Assembly (NCBI GenBank): GCA_900763675.1
Contig: CAAFLE010000083.1
Location: 1 to 38,039 of the forward strand
Reading direction: 5' to 3'
Length of the DNA: 38,039 nucleotides
DNA from: an uncultured Oscillospiraceae bacterium
GTDB taxonomy: Bacteria > Bacillota > Clostridia > Oscillospirales > Oscillospiraceae
The notes under the pieces: model-generated
Database searches by the model: none
Told to the model about the DNA's origin: nothing
What the model saw: only the letters and a program-made list of their open reading frames with translations
Program-made: the position numbers and the translations under genes
Part shown: positions 7,662 to 14,035 of the stretch, in pieces
Position numbering within the stretch: position 1 is the first letter of the stretch
Layout: each line of letters begins with the position of its first letter

Positions 7662-7862
7662 TTACCCGCCGTTTTCGGGCGATTCGGCACGCTCGATCTT
7701 TTTGATCTGCTTTTCGTATCTGGCTCTTGCGCCCATGACCTCGCGGCCGCAGCCCGTGCAGCGCAGCTTGAAGTCCGCGCCGATGCGCAGCACCTCCCAC
7801 CGGCACGCGCCGCAGGGGTGATTTTTTTTCAGGACCAGTATATCTCCGACGCGAATATCCAT
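7662..7862 (-). CDS. DUF951-family small zinc-ribbon-like protein
   Basis: The protein is 66 residues: MDIRVGDILVLKKNHPCGAC, then WEVLRIGADFKLRCTGCGRE. This matches the DUF951 family of Firmicutes: an SH3-like start (VGDIVxLKKxHPCG), a WEVxRxGADxxLxC core and a CxxC pair (RCTGCGR). Four cysteines could bind zinc. The function is unknown; orthologues are widespread and often sit near mechanosensitive-channel or GTPase genes. The ATG at 7862 has GGAGG nine nt upstream; a longer in-frame start at 7919 has no such site. The gene ends 26 nt before the mgtE promoter. Confidence 0.9.
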   Translation of the reverse strand: MDIRVGDILVLKKNHPCGACRWEVLRIGADFKLRCTGCGREVMGARARYEKQIKKIERAESPENGG

Positions 7863-7909
7863 ACATAAATTCCTCCGGATTGGGAAATATCCCCATAGGG
7901 GGTGATTCC

Positions 7910-8119
7910 ATGCATACACAGCAGCTCACGGCGCGGTTCTCCACCGGGGACGAGGTGAACGCCGCGCTTGCCGACCTTCGCCGCAGCGGAGCAGTGTGGC
8001 ACACCGGGGCGATCCCGTATGACGCGCCGGGCGCGTATCCGGTGCTGCACTTCACGGTGCGCGAGAGCGATCTCTGTCTGGCGAAAGCGATCATTCGCCA
8101 CGCAGGGGGGCGGGTTTAG
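7910..8119 (+). CDS. Small hypothetical protein
   Basis: The predicted protein is 69 residues starting MHTQQLTARFSTGDEVNAAL, with a GGGGGTGA ribosome binding site about 5 nt upstream. The order FST-x-DEVNAALADLRRSGA followed by a beta-like segment (YPVLHFTVRES) and a final helix (DLCLAKAIIRHAGG) suggests a small alpha/beta fold like stress proteins of the YflT type, but this is only pattern-level resemblance. No catalytic motif, signal peptide or membrane helix is seen. It is divergent from the DUF951 gene (47-bp gap) and followed within 15 nt by a hairpin with a T-run. I could not assign a function; it is judged coding from its RBS and terminator. Confidence 0.6.
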   Translation: MHTQQLTARFSTGDEVNAALADLRRSGAVWHTGAIPYDAPGAYPVLHFTVRESDLCLAKAIIRHAGGRV

Positions 8120-8130
8120 GCAGGGCAAAG

Positions 8131-8159
8131 CCTCCTTTGTGCAAGGGGGCTTTTTTATT
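8131..8159 (+). terminator. Intrinsic terminator after the small plus-strand gene
   Basis: Hairpin GCCTCCTT / AAGGGGGC (one G-T pair) with a TGTGC loop is followed by TTTTTTATTT on the plus strand. The T-run overlaps the rarA stop codon from the other strand. The sequence also resembles the CTCCCTT-type palindromic elements elsewhere in the window. Confidence 0.8.
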
Positions 8160-9426
8160 TCTTAATCTGCTCCCAGTACGCCTTTGCCGCCTGCTCGGTT
8201 TTGTTGTCGCCGTATTCGTAATAGTGCGCGTTCTTGAGCGAGTCGGGCAGATACTGCTGCCGGACCCAGTGACCGGGGTAGCTGTGGGGGTATTTATACC
8301 CCTGCTCGCGCTCAAAGCCCGTGCCGTCGGCGTGGACGTTCTGCATCTCCCGCGGGATGTTCCCGCTTTTCCCGGCGCGGACGTCCGCCCGTGCCGCGTC
8401 GATGGCGGCGACGACGCTGTTGGACTTCGGCGCGGTCGCCAGCAGGATGCACGCCTGCGCGAGCGGCAGCTGCGCCTCGGGCAGACCGAGCTGCAAAGCG
8501 TTGTCCACGCACGCCTTCACGATGCTCACCGCCTGCGGATACGCCATGCCGATGTCCTCGCTCGCCGAGCAGAGAATGCGCCGGCACGCGCCGGGCAGAT
8601 CGCCCGCTTCGAGAAGCCGGGCGAGATAGTGCAGCGCCGCGTCCGGGTCGGAGCCACGCAGCGATTTCATAAGCGCGGAGACGACGTCGTAATGCTCGTC
8701 GCCCTCGCGGTCATAGCGCATGGCGCTGCGCTGCGTTACGGCGCGGGCGTCGTCCGCCGAGAGCACCACACGCCCGTCGATGCGCGGCGCGGCGGTGAAG
8801 AGAAGCTCCACGGCGTTGAGCGCCTTGCGCACGTCGCCGCCGCAGCCCTGTGCCACGAGCGTCACGACCTCGTCCGGGCAGTCGGCGTCCAGCCCCTCGC
8901 GCCCGGCGAGCAGCCGCACGGCGCGGCGCACCGCGCCCTCCACGTCGCGGGGGGCGATCGCCTTGAACTCAAACACCGTGCTGCGCGAGAGAACGGCGTT
9001 GTATACATAGAAATAAGGATTCTCCGTCGTGGACGCGATGAGCGTGATCGAGCCGTTTTCGATGAACTCCAGCAGGCTCTGCTGCTGCTTTTTGTTGAAA
9101 TACTGGATCTCGTCGAGATAGAGGAGAATGCCGTTCGGCGCGAGCATGGTGTCCAGCTCGTCGATGATGGCGCGGATGTCCGCAAGACCGGCGGTCGTGG
9201 CGTTGAGCTTGCGCAGCGTGCGGTTGGTTTTCTCCGCGATGATCCGCGCCACGGTCGTTTTTCCGGTGCCGGACGGACCATAGAATATCATGTTCGGGAT
9301 GTCGCCGCTTTCGATGATGCGGCGAAGCAGCCCGCCCTTGCCGAGAATGTGGCTCTGTCCGACGACGTCGTCCAGCTCGGTGGGGCGCAGCTCGTCCGCG
9401 AGCGGACGGTATTTTTTCTCCGGCAT
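8155..9426 (-). CDS. rarA: Replication-associated recombination protein A (AAA+ ATPase)
   Basis: The protein is 423 residues, the usual size of RarA/MgsA, an AAA+ clamp-loader-like ATPase that acts at stalled replication forks and gaps. N-terminal PLADELRPTELDDVVGQSHI is the family start. Walker A is GPSGTGKT (50-57), Walker B is LLYLDEIQ (Asp105-Glu106), and sensor-1 ASTTENP is present. The C-terminal half carries the tetramerisation and lid domain (SLRGSDPDAALHYLARLLEAG; SASEDIGMAYPQA; YKYPHSYPGHWVRQQYLP). The C-terminus keeps the YKYPH(D/S) signature. RBS AAGGAGG lies upstream of the ATG. It is transcribed alone from the promoter at 9522-9550. Confidence 0.95.
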   Translation of the reverse strand: MPEKKYRPLADELRPTELDDVVGQSHILGKGGLLRRIIESGDIPNMIFYGPSGTGKTTVARIIAEKTNRTLRKLNATTAGLADIRAIIDELDTMLAPNGILLYLDEIQYFNKKQQQSLLEFIENGSITLIASTTENPYFYVYNAVLSRSTVFEFKAIAPRDVEGAVRRAVRLLAGREGLDADCPDEVVTLVAQGCGGDVRKALNAVELLFTAAPRIDGRVVLSADDARAVTQRSAMRYDREGDEHYDVVSALMKSLRGSDPDAALHYLARLLEAGDLPGACRRILCSASEDIGMAYPQAVSIVKACVDNALQLGLPEAQLPLAQACILLATAPKSNSVVAAIDAARADVRAGKSGNIPREMQNVHADGTGFEREQGYKYPHSYPGHWVRQQYLPDSLKNAHYYEYGDNKTEQAAKAYWEQIKK

Positions 9427-9479
9427 GGGATCGCCTCCTTGGAATGTGCGGCCCCTCCTGCCTGCCCGAGGCGGCGAGA

Positions 9480-9502
9480 CGGCAAAACCGCGGGTTTTGC
9501 CG
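9480..9502. repeat. Hairpin in the rarA leader
   Basis: GGCAAAACC / GGTTTTGCC forms a 9-bp stem with a three-base loop (CGGCAAAACC...GGTTTTGCCG), in the 5' untranslated region of rarA. It is followed by GGAGGGGGTG and resembles the CAAAGCC...GGCTTTG arm of the palindromic element at 35351-35466. No T-run follows on either strand, so it is unlikely to be a simple terminator. Confidence 0.45.
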
Positions 9503-9521
9503 GAGGGGGTGTTCCTTTGCT

Positions 9522-9550
9522 ATTATACCGTTTTCCTCCCGCCAAAACAA
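9522..9550 (-). promoter_or_regulatory. Promoter of rarA
   Basis: Minus-strand perfect TATAAT (plus 9522-9527) lies 17 bp from TTGTTT (plus 9545-9550). It is back to back with the nth promoter, with only 9 bp between the two -35 elements. The leader to rarA is about 90 nt. Confidence 0.7.
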
Positions 9551-9559
9551 CCGCGAATC

Positions 9560-9588
9560 TTGCCGAACGGCGTCGGATCGTGTAAAAT
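9560..9588 (+). promoter_or_regulatory. Promoter of nth
   Basis: TTGCCG (9560-9565), 17-bp spacer, TAAAAT (9583-9588). Transcription would begin only about 12 nt before the chosen ATG, leaving just room for the GAGGTGAG ribosome binding site. Confidence 0.55.
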
Positions 9589-9606
9589 CGGCTCGAGGTG
9601 AGTTTC

Positions 9607-10242
9607 ATGCGGACCAAAGAACAGATCGACGGCATCCTCTCCGCGCTTGAGCGCGAATATCCGGACGCCGAATGCACGCTCGACGAGCGCGACGCGTGGC
9701 GGCTGCTTGTGCAGGTGCGTCTTGCCGCGCAGTGTACCGATGCGAGAGTGAATCTCGTCACGCCCGCGCTCTTTGAGCGCTTCCCGACCGTGGAGGCGAT
9801 GGCGGCGGCAGACGTCGGCGAGGTGGAGGAATACATCCGCTCCTGCGGATTTTATCATGCCAAGGCGCGGGACATCGTCTGGCAGGCGCAGCGTCTCTGC
9901 GAGGTATACGGCGGCAGGGTGCCGGACAATATGGACGATCTTCTGACGCTCCCCGGCGTCGGGCGCAAAAGCGCCAACCTGATCCTCGGCGACGTGTTCC
10001 ACCAGAGCGGCGCGGTCGTTGTAGACACGCACTGCATCCGCCTTTCCAACCGGCTGGGGCTGGTGGACGGCGACAAGGACCCCGTGCGCATCGAAAAGAC
10101 GCTGCGTGCCGTTCTGCCGCCGGAGAAAACGAACGGCTTCTGCCACCGGCTCGTGCTGCACGGCCGCGCCGTCTGCACCGCCCGCAAGCCGCTCTGTGAC
10201 ATTTGTTGCTGTGCGGCGTACTGTAAAACGTTAAATCAGTAA
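9607..10242 (+). CDS. nth: Endonuclease III
   Basis: The protein is 211 residues and is a bifunctional DNA glycosylase/AP lyase that removes oxidised pyrimidines in base-excision repair. The helix-hairpin-helix LPGVGRKSANLI carries the catalytic Lys121 (Lys120 in E. coli), and VDTHCIRLSNRL carries the catalytic Asp140. The C-terminal [4Fe-4S] cluster ligands Cys190, Cys197, Cys200 and Cys206 keep the exact C-x6-C-x2-C-x5-C spacing. The ATG at 9607 is preferred over a GTG at 9598 because the GTG lies inside the GAGGTGAG ribosome binding site. One oddity is the extra Cys run (CDICCCAAYC) around the cluster. It appears to be transcribed alone. Confidence 0.95.
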   Translation: MRTKEQIDGILSALEREYPDAECTLDERDAWRLLVQVRLAAQCTDARVNLVTPALFERFPTVEAMAAADVGEVEEYIRSCGFYHAKARDIVWQAQRLCEVYGGRVPDNMDDLLTLPGVGRKSANLILGDVFHQSGAVVVDTHCIRLSNRLGLVDGDKDPVRIEKTLRAVLPPEKTNGFCHRLVLHGRAVCTARKPLCDICCCAAYCKTLNQ

Positions 10243-10251
10243 AATTTCCTC

Positions 10252-10280
10252 TTGCATTTCCTGCATATGCGGCGTATAAT
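10252..10280 (+). promoter_or_regulatory. Promoter of the AGCS symporter gene
   Basis: TTGCAT (10252-10257), exact 17-bp spacer, perfect TATAAT (10275-10280). It excludes an in-frame TTG at 10252 as start and puts transcription near 10287. Confidence 0.8.
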
Positions 10281-10332
10281 CCACATATTATTTTTTATGG
10301 ACACCGTGTTGGAAAAAGAGGGGAAATGCGAA

Positions 10333-11757
10333 ATGACGATTTATGACCACTGGCTGTACCGGTTTTTGACCGGACCGCTGAACAACGTGGCATGGCTGTA
10401 CATCCTGCTGCCGTGTGTGTTCGTGGGCGGCATATATCTGACCGTGGGCAGCGGAGCGGTGCAGTTCCGCCGGTTCGGCTATGCGATGAAAAATACCGCC
10501 GGAAAGCTCTTTGGGAAGCAGGAATCGGCGCACGGCAGCGTAACGCCGCTGCAGGCGGTGACGACGGCGCTTGCTGCGACCGTCGGCACGGGCAACATCG
10601 TCGGCACGTCGCAGGCGATCGCCATGGGCGGCTACGGCGCGGTGTTCTGGCTGTGGATGGCGGCGCTGCTCGGCATGGTCATCAAATATTCCGAGGTTCT
10701 TCTGGCGGTGAAGTACCGCGAGCGGGACGCCCGCGGCGACTGGGTCGGCGGTCCGATGTACTATATCAAAAACGGCATGGGACCCAAGTGGAAGTGGCTT
10801 GCCGGGGCATTCAGCGTGCTGGCGGCGCTCGCGGCGTTCGGCATCGGCAATATGTCGCAGGCGAACTCCATCGTCGGCTCGGTCACGGACGCGGTGTGCG
10901 CCGTGAATCCTGATTTCGGCGGACAGGTCGAGCTGCGCTGGGCGCTCGGCATCGGTCTGGCGCTGCTCACGGCGCTCGTGCTGTTCGGCGGCATCAAGCG
11001 CATCGGCGCCGTGACGGAAAAGCTTATCCCGTTTATGAGCGTGGCGTACATTCTGATGACGCTCATCGTCATCTTCGGCAACATCGGCGGCGTCGGAAAT
11101 GCGTTCAAAGAGATCTTCACCGCGGCGTTCGCGCCCCGCGCCATTCTCGGCGGCGCGGCGGGCATCACGATCCGGCAGGCGGTCGTCTGGGGCCTGCGGC
11201 GGAGCGCGTTTTCCAACGAAGCCGGTCTCGGCTCCGCGCCGATCGCCCACGCCGCCGCCCATTGCGACGGTCCGGTCGAGCAGGGCATTTACGGCATTTT
11301 CGAGGTGTTTATGGACACCATCGTCATCTGCACGCTCACCGCGCTCACGATCATCATCAGCGGCGTGGACGTGACGTTCGGCGTAAAGCCCGGCAGCGCT
11401 CTCATCACGGCGGCGTTCGGCACGGTGTTCAACTCCACGTTCTCCTCGGTGTTCATCGCCGTGGCGCTCACGCTCTTCGCGTATTCAACGATCCTCGGCT
11501 GGTCGCTGTACGGCTCGCGCTGCGTGCAGTATCTGCTGGGGCTTCGCGCCGCGAAGGTATATCAGCTCGTTTTCATTGTGGTGATCGTTGTCGGCAGCGT
11601 TTCCTCGCTCGACTTTGTGTGGAACATCGCCGACACGCTCAACGGACTGATGGCGATCCCAAACTTCATTGCGCTCTTTGCGCTCAGCGGCGTGGTGTTC
11701 CAAATCACAAAGGAGCATTTCCGCGGCGTCGATCTCGCCAAGGCAAAGCACGAATAA
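10333..11757 (+). CDS. AGCS-family sodium:alanine/glycine symporter
   Basis: The protein is 474 residues with about eleven hydrophobic segments and the AGCS (AlsT/DagA) signatures: TTALAATVGTGNIVGTSQAIAMGG-type motif near the N-terminus (split over two helices), GGPMYYIKNGMG, and RSAFSNEAGLGSAPIAHAAA in the middle. The family couples Na+ (sometimes H+) entry to uptake of alanine, glycine or similar small amino acids across the cytoplasmic membrane. The C-terminal tail is short and basic (LAKAKHE). The ATG at 10333 follows GAGGGG by about nine nt. It stands alone between its own promoter and a strong terminator. Specificity (Ala, Gly, Ser, Gln) cannot be told from the sequence. Confidence 0.93.
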   Translation: MTIYDHWLYRFLTGPLNNVAWLYILLPCVFVGGIYLTVGSGAVQFRRFGYAMKNTAGKLFGKQESAHGSVTPLQAVTTALAATVGTGNIVGTSQAIAMGGYGAVFWLWMAALLGMVIKYSEVLLAVKYRERDARGDWVGGPMYYIKNGMGPKWKWLAGAFSVLAALAAFGIGNMSQANSIVGSVTDAVCAVNPDFGGQVELRWALGIGLALLTALVLFGGIKRIGAVTEKLIPFMSVAYILMTLIVIFGNIGGVGNAFKEIFTAAFAPRAILGGAAGITIRQAVVWGLRRSAFSNEAGLGSAPIAHAAAHCDGPVEQGIYGIFEVFMDTIVICTLTALTIIISGVDVTFGVKPGSALITAAFGTVFNSTFSSVFIAVALTLFAYSTILGWSLYGSRCVQYLLGLRAAKVYQLVFIVVIVVGSVSSLDFVWNIADTLNGLMAIPNFIALFALSGVVFQITKEHFRGVDLAKAKHE

Positions 11758-11774
11758 CACACAGGACAATAAGT

Positions 11775-11818
11775 AAAGCGAAGCTCCCGACTCATCCGAG
11801 CCGGGAGCTTTGCTTTTT
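11775..11818 (+). terminator. Intrinsic terminator after the AGCS gene
   Basis: AAGCTCCCG-A-CTC / GAG-C-CGGGAGCTT stem (about 11781-11810), extended by flanking AAAGC/GCTTT, followed by GCTTTTTCGG. It lies between converging genes, and the A-rich 5' flank would supply a weaker T-run for the minus-strand LacI gene, so it may serve both. Confidence 0.85.
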
Positions 11819-11825
11819 CGGCAGG

Positions 11826-12824
11826 TCATGGTGCGGAAAGGCAGCTCGTCGAGCCGCGGAGGACGAGACTGTGGGGGAGAACGATCTGCCGGATCTCGGA
11901 ATGAACGTCCTCAATCTTCTCCAGCAAAAGCTCAATGCACGTTTCTCCGAGCTGGTATTTCGGCTGATTCACGGTCGTTATGCCGCGGAAAAAGTATTCG
12001 CTCTCCGGCACGTTGTCAAAGCCGATGACCGCGACATCCTGCTCTCTGCCGATTTCATAGAGATACTTTATAGCGCCGATGGCGATCGAGTCCGCGATGC
12101 AGAAAATGGCGGTCGGGGGATCGGGCAGCGCCATCAGCTTTTTGCAGCACTGGTAGCCGCTGCTGAAATCAAAGTTCGTGCGCAGAAGGTAGTCCGGACG
12201 CATGGCGATGCCCGCTTCCCGGAGCGCCTGCGCATAGCCGATCTCGCGGTCGATGGACGGCGCTTTGTAATAGCTGCCGCTGATGAGCGCAATGCTTGAC
12301 CGCCCGCCGGCGATCAGGTGGTTCGTTGCGTCGAACGCCGCCTGCCGGTTGTCGATGGACACGCTGGAAGCCGCCGCGCCGTCGATGCTGTGCGCCAGAA
12401 GCACGACCGGGAACGAATCGGCAATGCGGTTGATGTCGTACTTGTCGAGACTCGTATTGGCAAACACAAGTCCGTCCACCTGCCGGGACTGCAGCATCTC
12501 GACAAAGCGCCGCTCGATGTCCGCGTCGTTCTGCGTCATGCCGATGAGGACCTGATAGCCGCTTTGGTTGGCGCGTGCCTCCGCGCCGCGGAGAACGTCT
12601 CCATAGAACGTGTTCTCCGTGGTCGGGACGAGAATCAAAAGCTTTTTCGTCTCCGCCCGGCGGAGATTTCTGCCCACATAGTTGGGGTAATAGCCGGTGG
12701 CGCGGATCGCGTCCATGACCTCCCGGCGCGTTTTTTCGGAAACCTTCGGCGAATCGTTGATCACACGCGATATGGTCGCTACGGAATATCCGGTAAGCGA
12801 AGCAAGGTCTTTTATCGACATCAT
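11826..12824 (-). CDS. LacI-family transcriptional regulator
   Basis: The protein is 332 residues. The N-terminal helix-turn-helix (SIKDLASLTGYSVATISRVI) and hinge (NYVGRNLRRAETK) are typical LacI/GalR. The ligand-binding core of periplasmic-binding fold follows: LLILVPTTENTFYGDVLRGAE, VDGLVFANT, VSIDNRQAAFDATNHLI, FCIADSIAIGAIKYLYEIG, VAVIGFDNVPESEYF. Such regulators usually repress a neighbouring uptake/catabolic operon until a sugar-like ligand binds. It is divergent from the eleven-gene TRAP operon, and both promoters carry CG-centred palindromes (12841-12854 and 13023-13038), so it probably controls that operon and itself. Two adjacent ATGs (12824, 12821) are possible; GGAGG lies upstream of both. 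Its gene has its own -10/-35 at 12865-12893. Confidence 0.93.
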   Translation of the reverse strand: MMSIKDLASLTGYSVATISRVINDSPKVSEKTRREVMDAIRATGYYPNYVGRNLRRAETKKLLILVPTTENTFYGDVLRGAEARANQSGYQVLIGMTQNDADIERRFVEMLQSRQVDGLVFANTSLDKYDINRIADSFPVVLLAHSIDGAAASSVSIDNRQAAFDATNHLIAGGRSSIALISGSYYKAPSIDREIGYAQALREAGIAMRPDYLLRTNFDFSSGYQCCKKLMALPDPPTAIFCIADSIAIGAIKYLYEIGREQDVAVIGFDNVPESEYFFRGITTVNQPKYQLGETCIELLLEKIEDVHSEIRQIVLPHSLVLRGSTSCLSAP

Positions 12825-12840
12825 AGCCGACGCCTCCTTG

Positions 12841-12854
12841 TGATAACGTTAACA
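12841..12854. promoter_or_regulatory. LacI-type operator downstream of the lacI-family promoter
   Basis: TGATAACGTTAACA is a 14-bp palindrome with central CG (one mismatched pair), the standard shape of LacI/GalR/PurR operators. It lies between the -10 and the start codon of the regulator gene, consistent with autorepression. Confidence 0.65.
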
Positions 12855-12864
12855 CTACTTTAAC

Positions 12865-12893
12865 ATTATAAACGACCTTGTTTTTCCAGACAA
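12865..12893 (-). promoter_or_regulatory. Promoter of the LacI-family regulator gene
   Basis: Minus-strand TTGTCT (plus 12888-12893) and perfect TATAAT (plus 12865-12870) with a 17-bp spacer. Confidence 0.75.
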
Positions 12894-12978
12894 TACCTCT
12901 TTCCTCTGCATTACTGCTAAAGTTTTCTGAAAAAAAGCAGCATTATTGACAAAAACGCGCAGAAAAGGTTTTTTCTTC

Positions 12979-13007
12979 TTGACTTTTCTGCCGGAGCGCA
13001 GTTAAAT
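12979..13007 (+). promoter_or_regulatory. Promoter of the TRAP/molybdoenzyme operon
   Basis: TTGACT (12979-12984), 17-bp spacer, TTAAAT (13002-13007; 4/6). Transcription would begin near 13014, just upstream of the operator at 13023-13038. The weak -10 could make it dependent on relief of repression or activation. A second TTGACA at 12946 has no good -10 partner. Confidence 0.6.
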
Positions 13008-13022
13008 GAAGCCAAAGAAAAC

Positions 13023-13038
13023 GTGTAATCGTTTACAC
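13023..13038. promoter_or_regulatory. LacI-type operator of the catabolic operon
   Basis: GTGTAATCGTTTACAC is a 16-bp palindrome around CG with only the pair next to the centre mismatched. Its position just past the predicted transcription start is the classic repressor site. It also resembles catabolite-response (cre) sequences, so CcpA binding is a possible alternative. A small CCCCAG/CTGGGG stem follows at 13049-13063 in the leader. Confidence 0.7.
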
Positions 13039-13079
13039 AACCGAGACGCCCCAGCCGCTGGGGAAAACCATAGGAAAGG

Positions 13080-14009
13080 ATGATTCTGTTGCTTACTTTG
13101 GGTCTGGCGAGCGCCATTCTTCCGGATAACACGTTTGAGGAGGTCATCGACATTGCCGCCGCGCACGGTCTTTCCTGCGTGGAGGTCATGTGCTGGCCGA
13201 AGGGGAAGGCGCTGCGCCGCTATGCCGGCGTGACGCACATCGACGCCGATACCGTAACCGAAGAGCAGGCAAAGCACTATGTCGATTATGCCGCGTCCAA
13301 GGGCGTGATCATTTCCGCGCTCGGCTATTACCCGAACACGATGGACGCGGATCCTGCCAAGCGGGAGGTCTACATCCGCCACATTTATAAGCTCATTGAC
13401 CTTTCCCACCGGATGGGCGTCAACCGCGTAACGACGTTTATCGGACGGAATCTCAGCGTGGATTTCGAGAGCAATCTGGAGGAAATGGTCGTCGTCTGGA
13501 CGCCGATCCTCCGCTATGCGCAGGAGAAGGGCGTGCAGATCTGCATCGAGAACTGCCCGATGTACTACACGCGGGACGAGTGGCCCGGCGGGACGAATCT
13601 CGCGTGCAGCCCGTATGTCTGGCGCACGATGTTCGAGCGGATGCCGTTTGATAACTTCGGGCTGAACTACGACCCCTCGCATATGCTGCTGCAGGGCGCG
13701 GACTACATCCGCCCGATCTATGAATTTAAGGATCGCATCTTCCACGCGCACATCAAGGATATAAAAATGTATCCCGACAAGATCTACGAATACGGAATGT
13801 TCGGCTACCCGTCCAAATTCCATTCGCCCAAGGTCCCGGGACTCGGCGACATCGACTGGGGCGCGTTTATGTCCGCGCTCTACGACATCCGTTACGAGGG
13901 CCCGGTCTGCATCGAGATCGAGGACAAGGCGTTTGAAAGCTGCCCGGAGGATGTTTTGAAATCCATTGCCGTCAGCGTGAAGCATATTTCCCAGTTTTAT
14001 CAGAAATAA
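13080..14009 (+). CDS. Sugar phosphate isomerase/epimerase family TIM-barrel protein
   Basis: About 309 residues of the xylose-isomerase-like (AP endonuclease 2) TIM-barrel superfamily. Metal-ligand strands are visible: Glu in QICIENCPM, Asp/His in NYDPSHMLL, His in FHAHIKDIKM, Glu in CIEIEDKAF. Relatives include IolE/IolI, hydroxypyruvate isomerase, D-tagatose 3-epimerase and hexulose-6-phosphate epimerase-like enzymes; the exact reaction cannot be assigned. It is first in the operon and 26 nt before the molybdoenzyme gene. The start is uncertain: the ATG at 13080 has AGGA only 4 nt away, while the in-frame TTG at 13089 has AAAGGA with an ideal 8-nt spacing and gives MLTLGLASAILPDN. No signal peptide is seen; it is a cytosolic enzyme acting on the imported substrate or its product. 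Confidence 0.88.
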   Translation: MILLLTLGLASAILPDNTFEEVIDIAAAHGLSCVEVMCWPKGKALRRYAGVTHIDADTVTEEQAKHYVDYAASKGVIISALGYYPNTMDADPAKREVYIRHIYKLIDLSHRMGVNRVTTFIGRNLSVDFESNLEEMVVVWTPILRYAQEKGVQICIENCPMYYTRDEWPGGTNLACSPYVWRTMFERMPFDNFGLNYDPSHMLLQGADYIRPIYEFKDRIFHAHIKDIKMYPDKIYEYGMFGYPSKFHSPKVPGLGDIDWGAFMSALYDIRYEGPVCIEIEDKAFESCPEDVLKSIAVSVKHISQFYQK

Positions 14010-14035
14010 CAGACCTTCGGGAGGAAGTGAACGCA

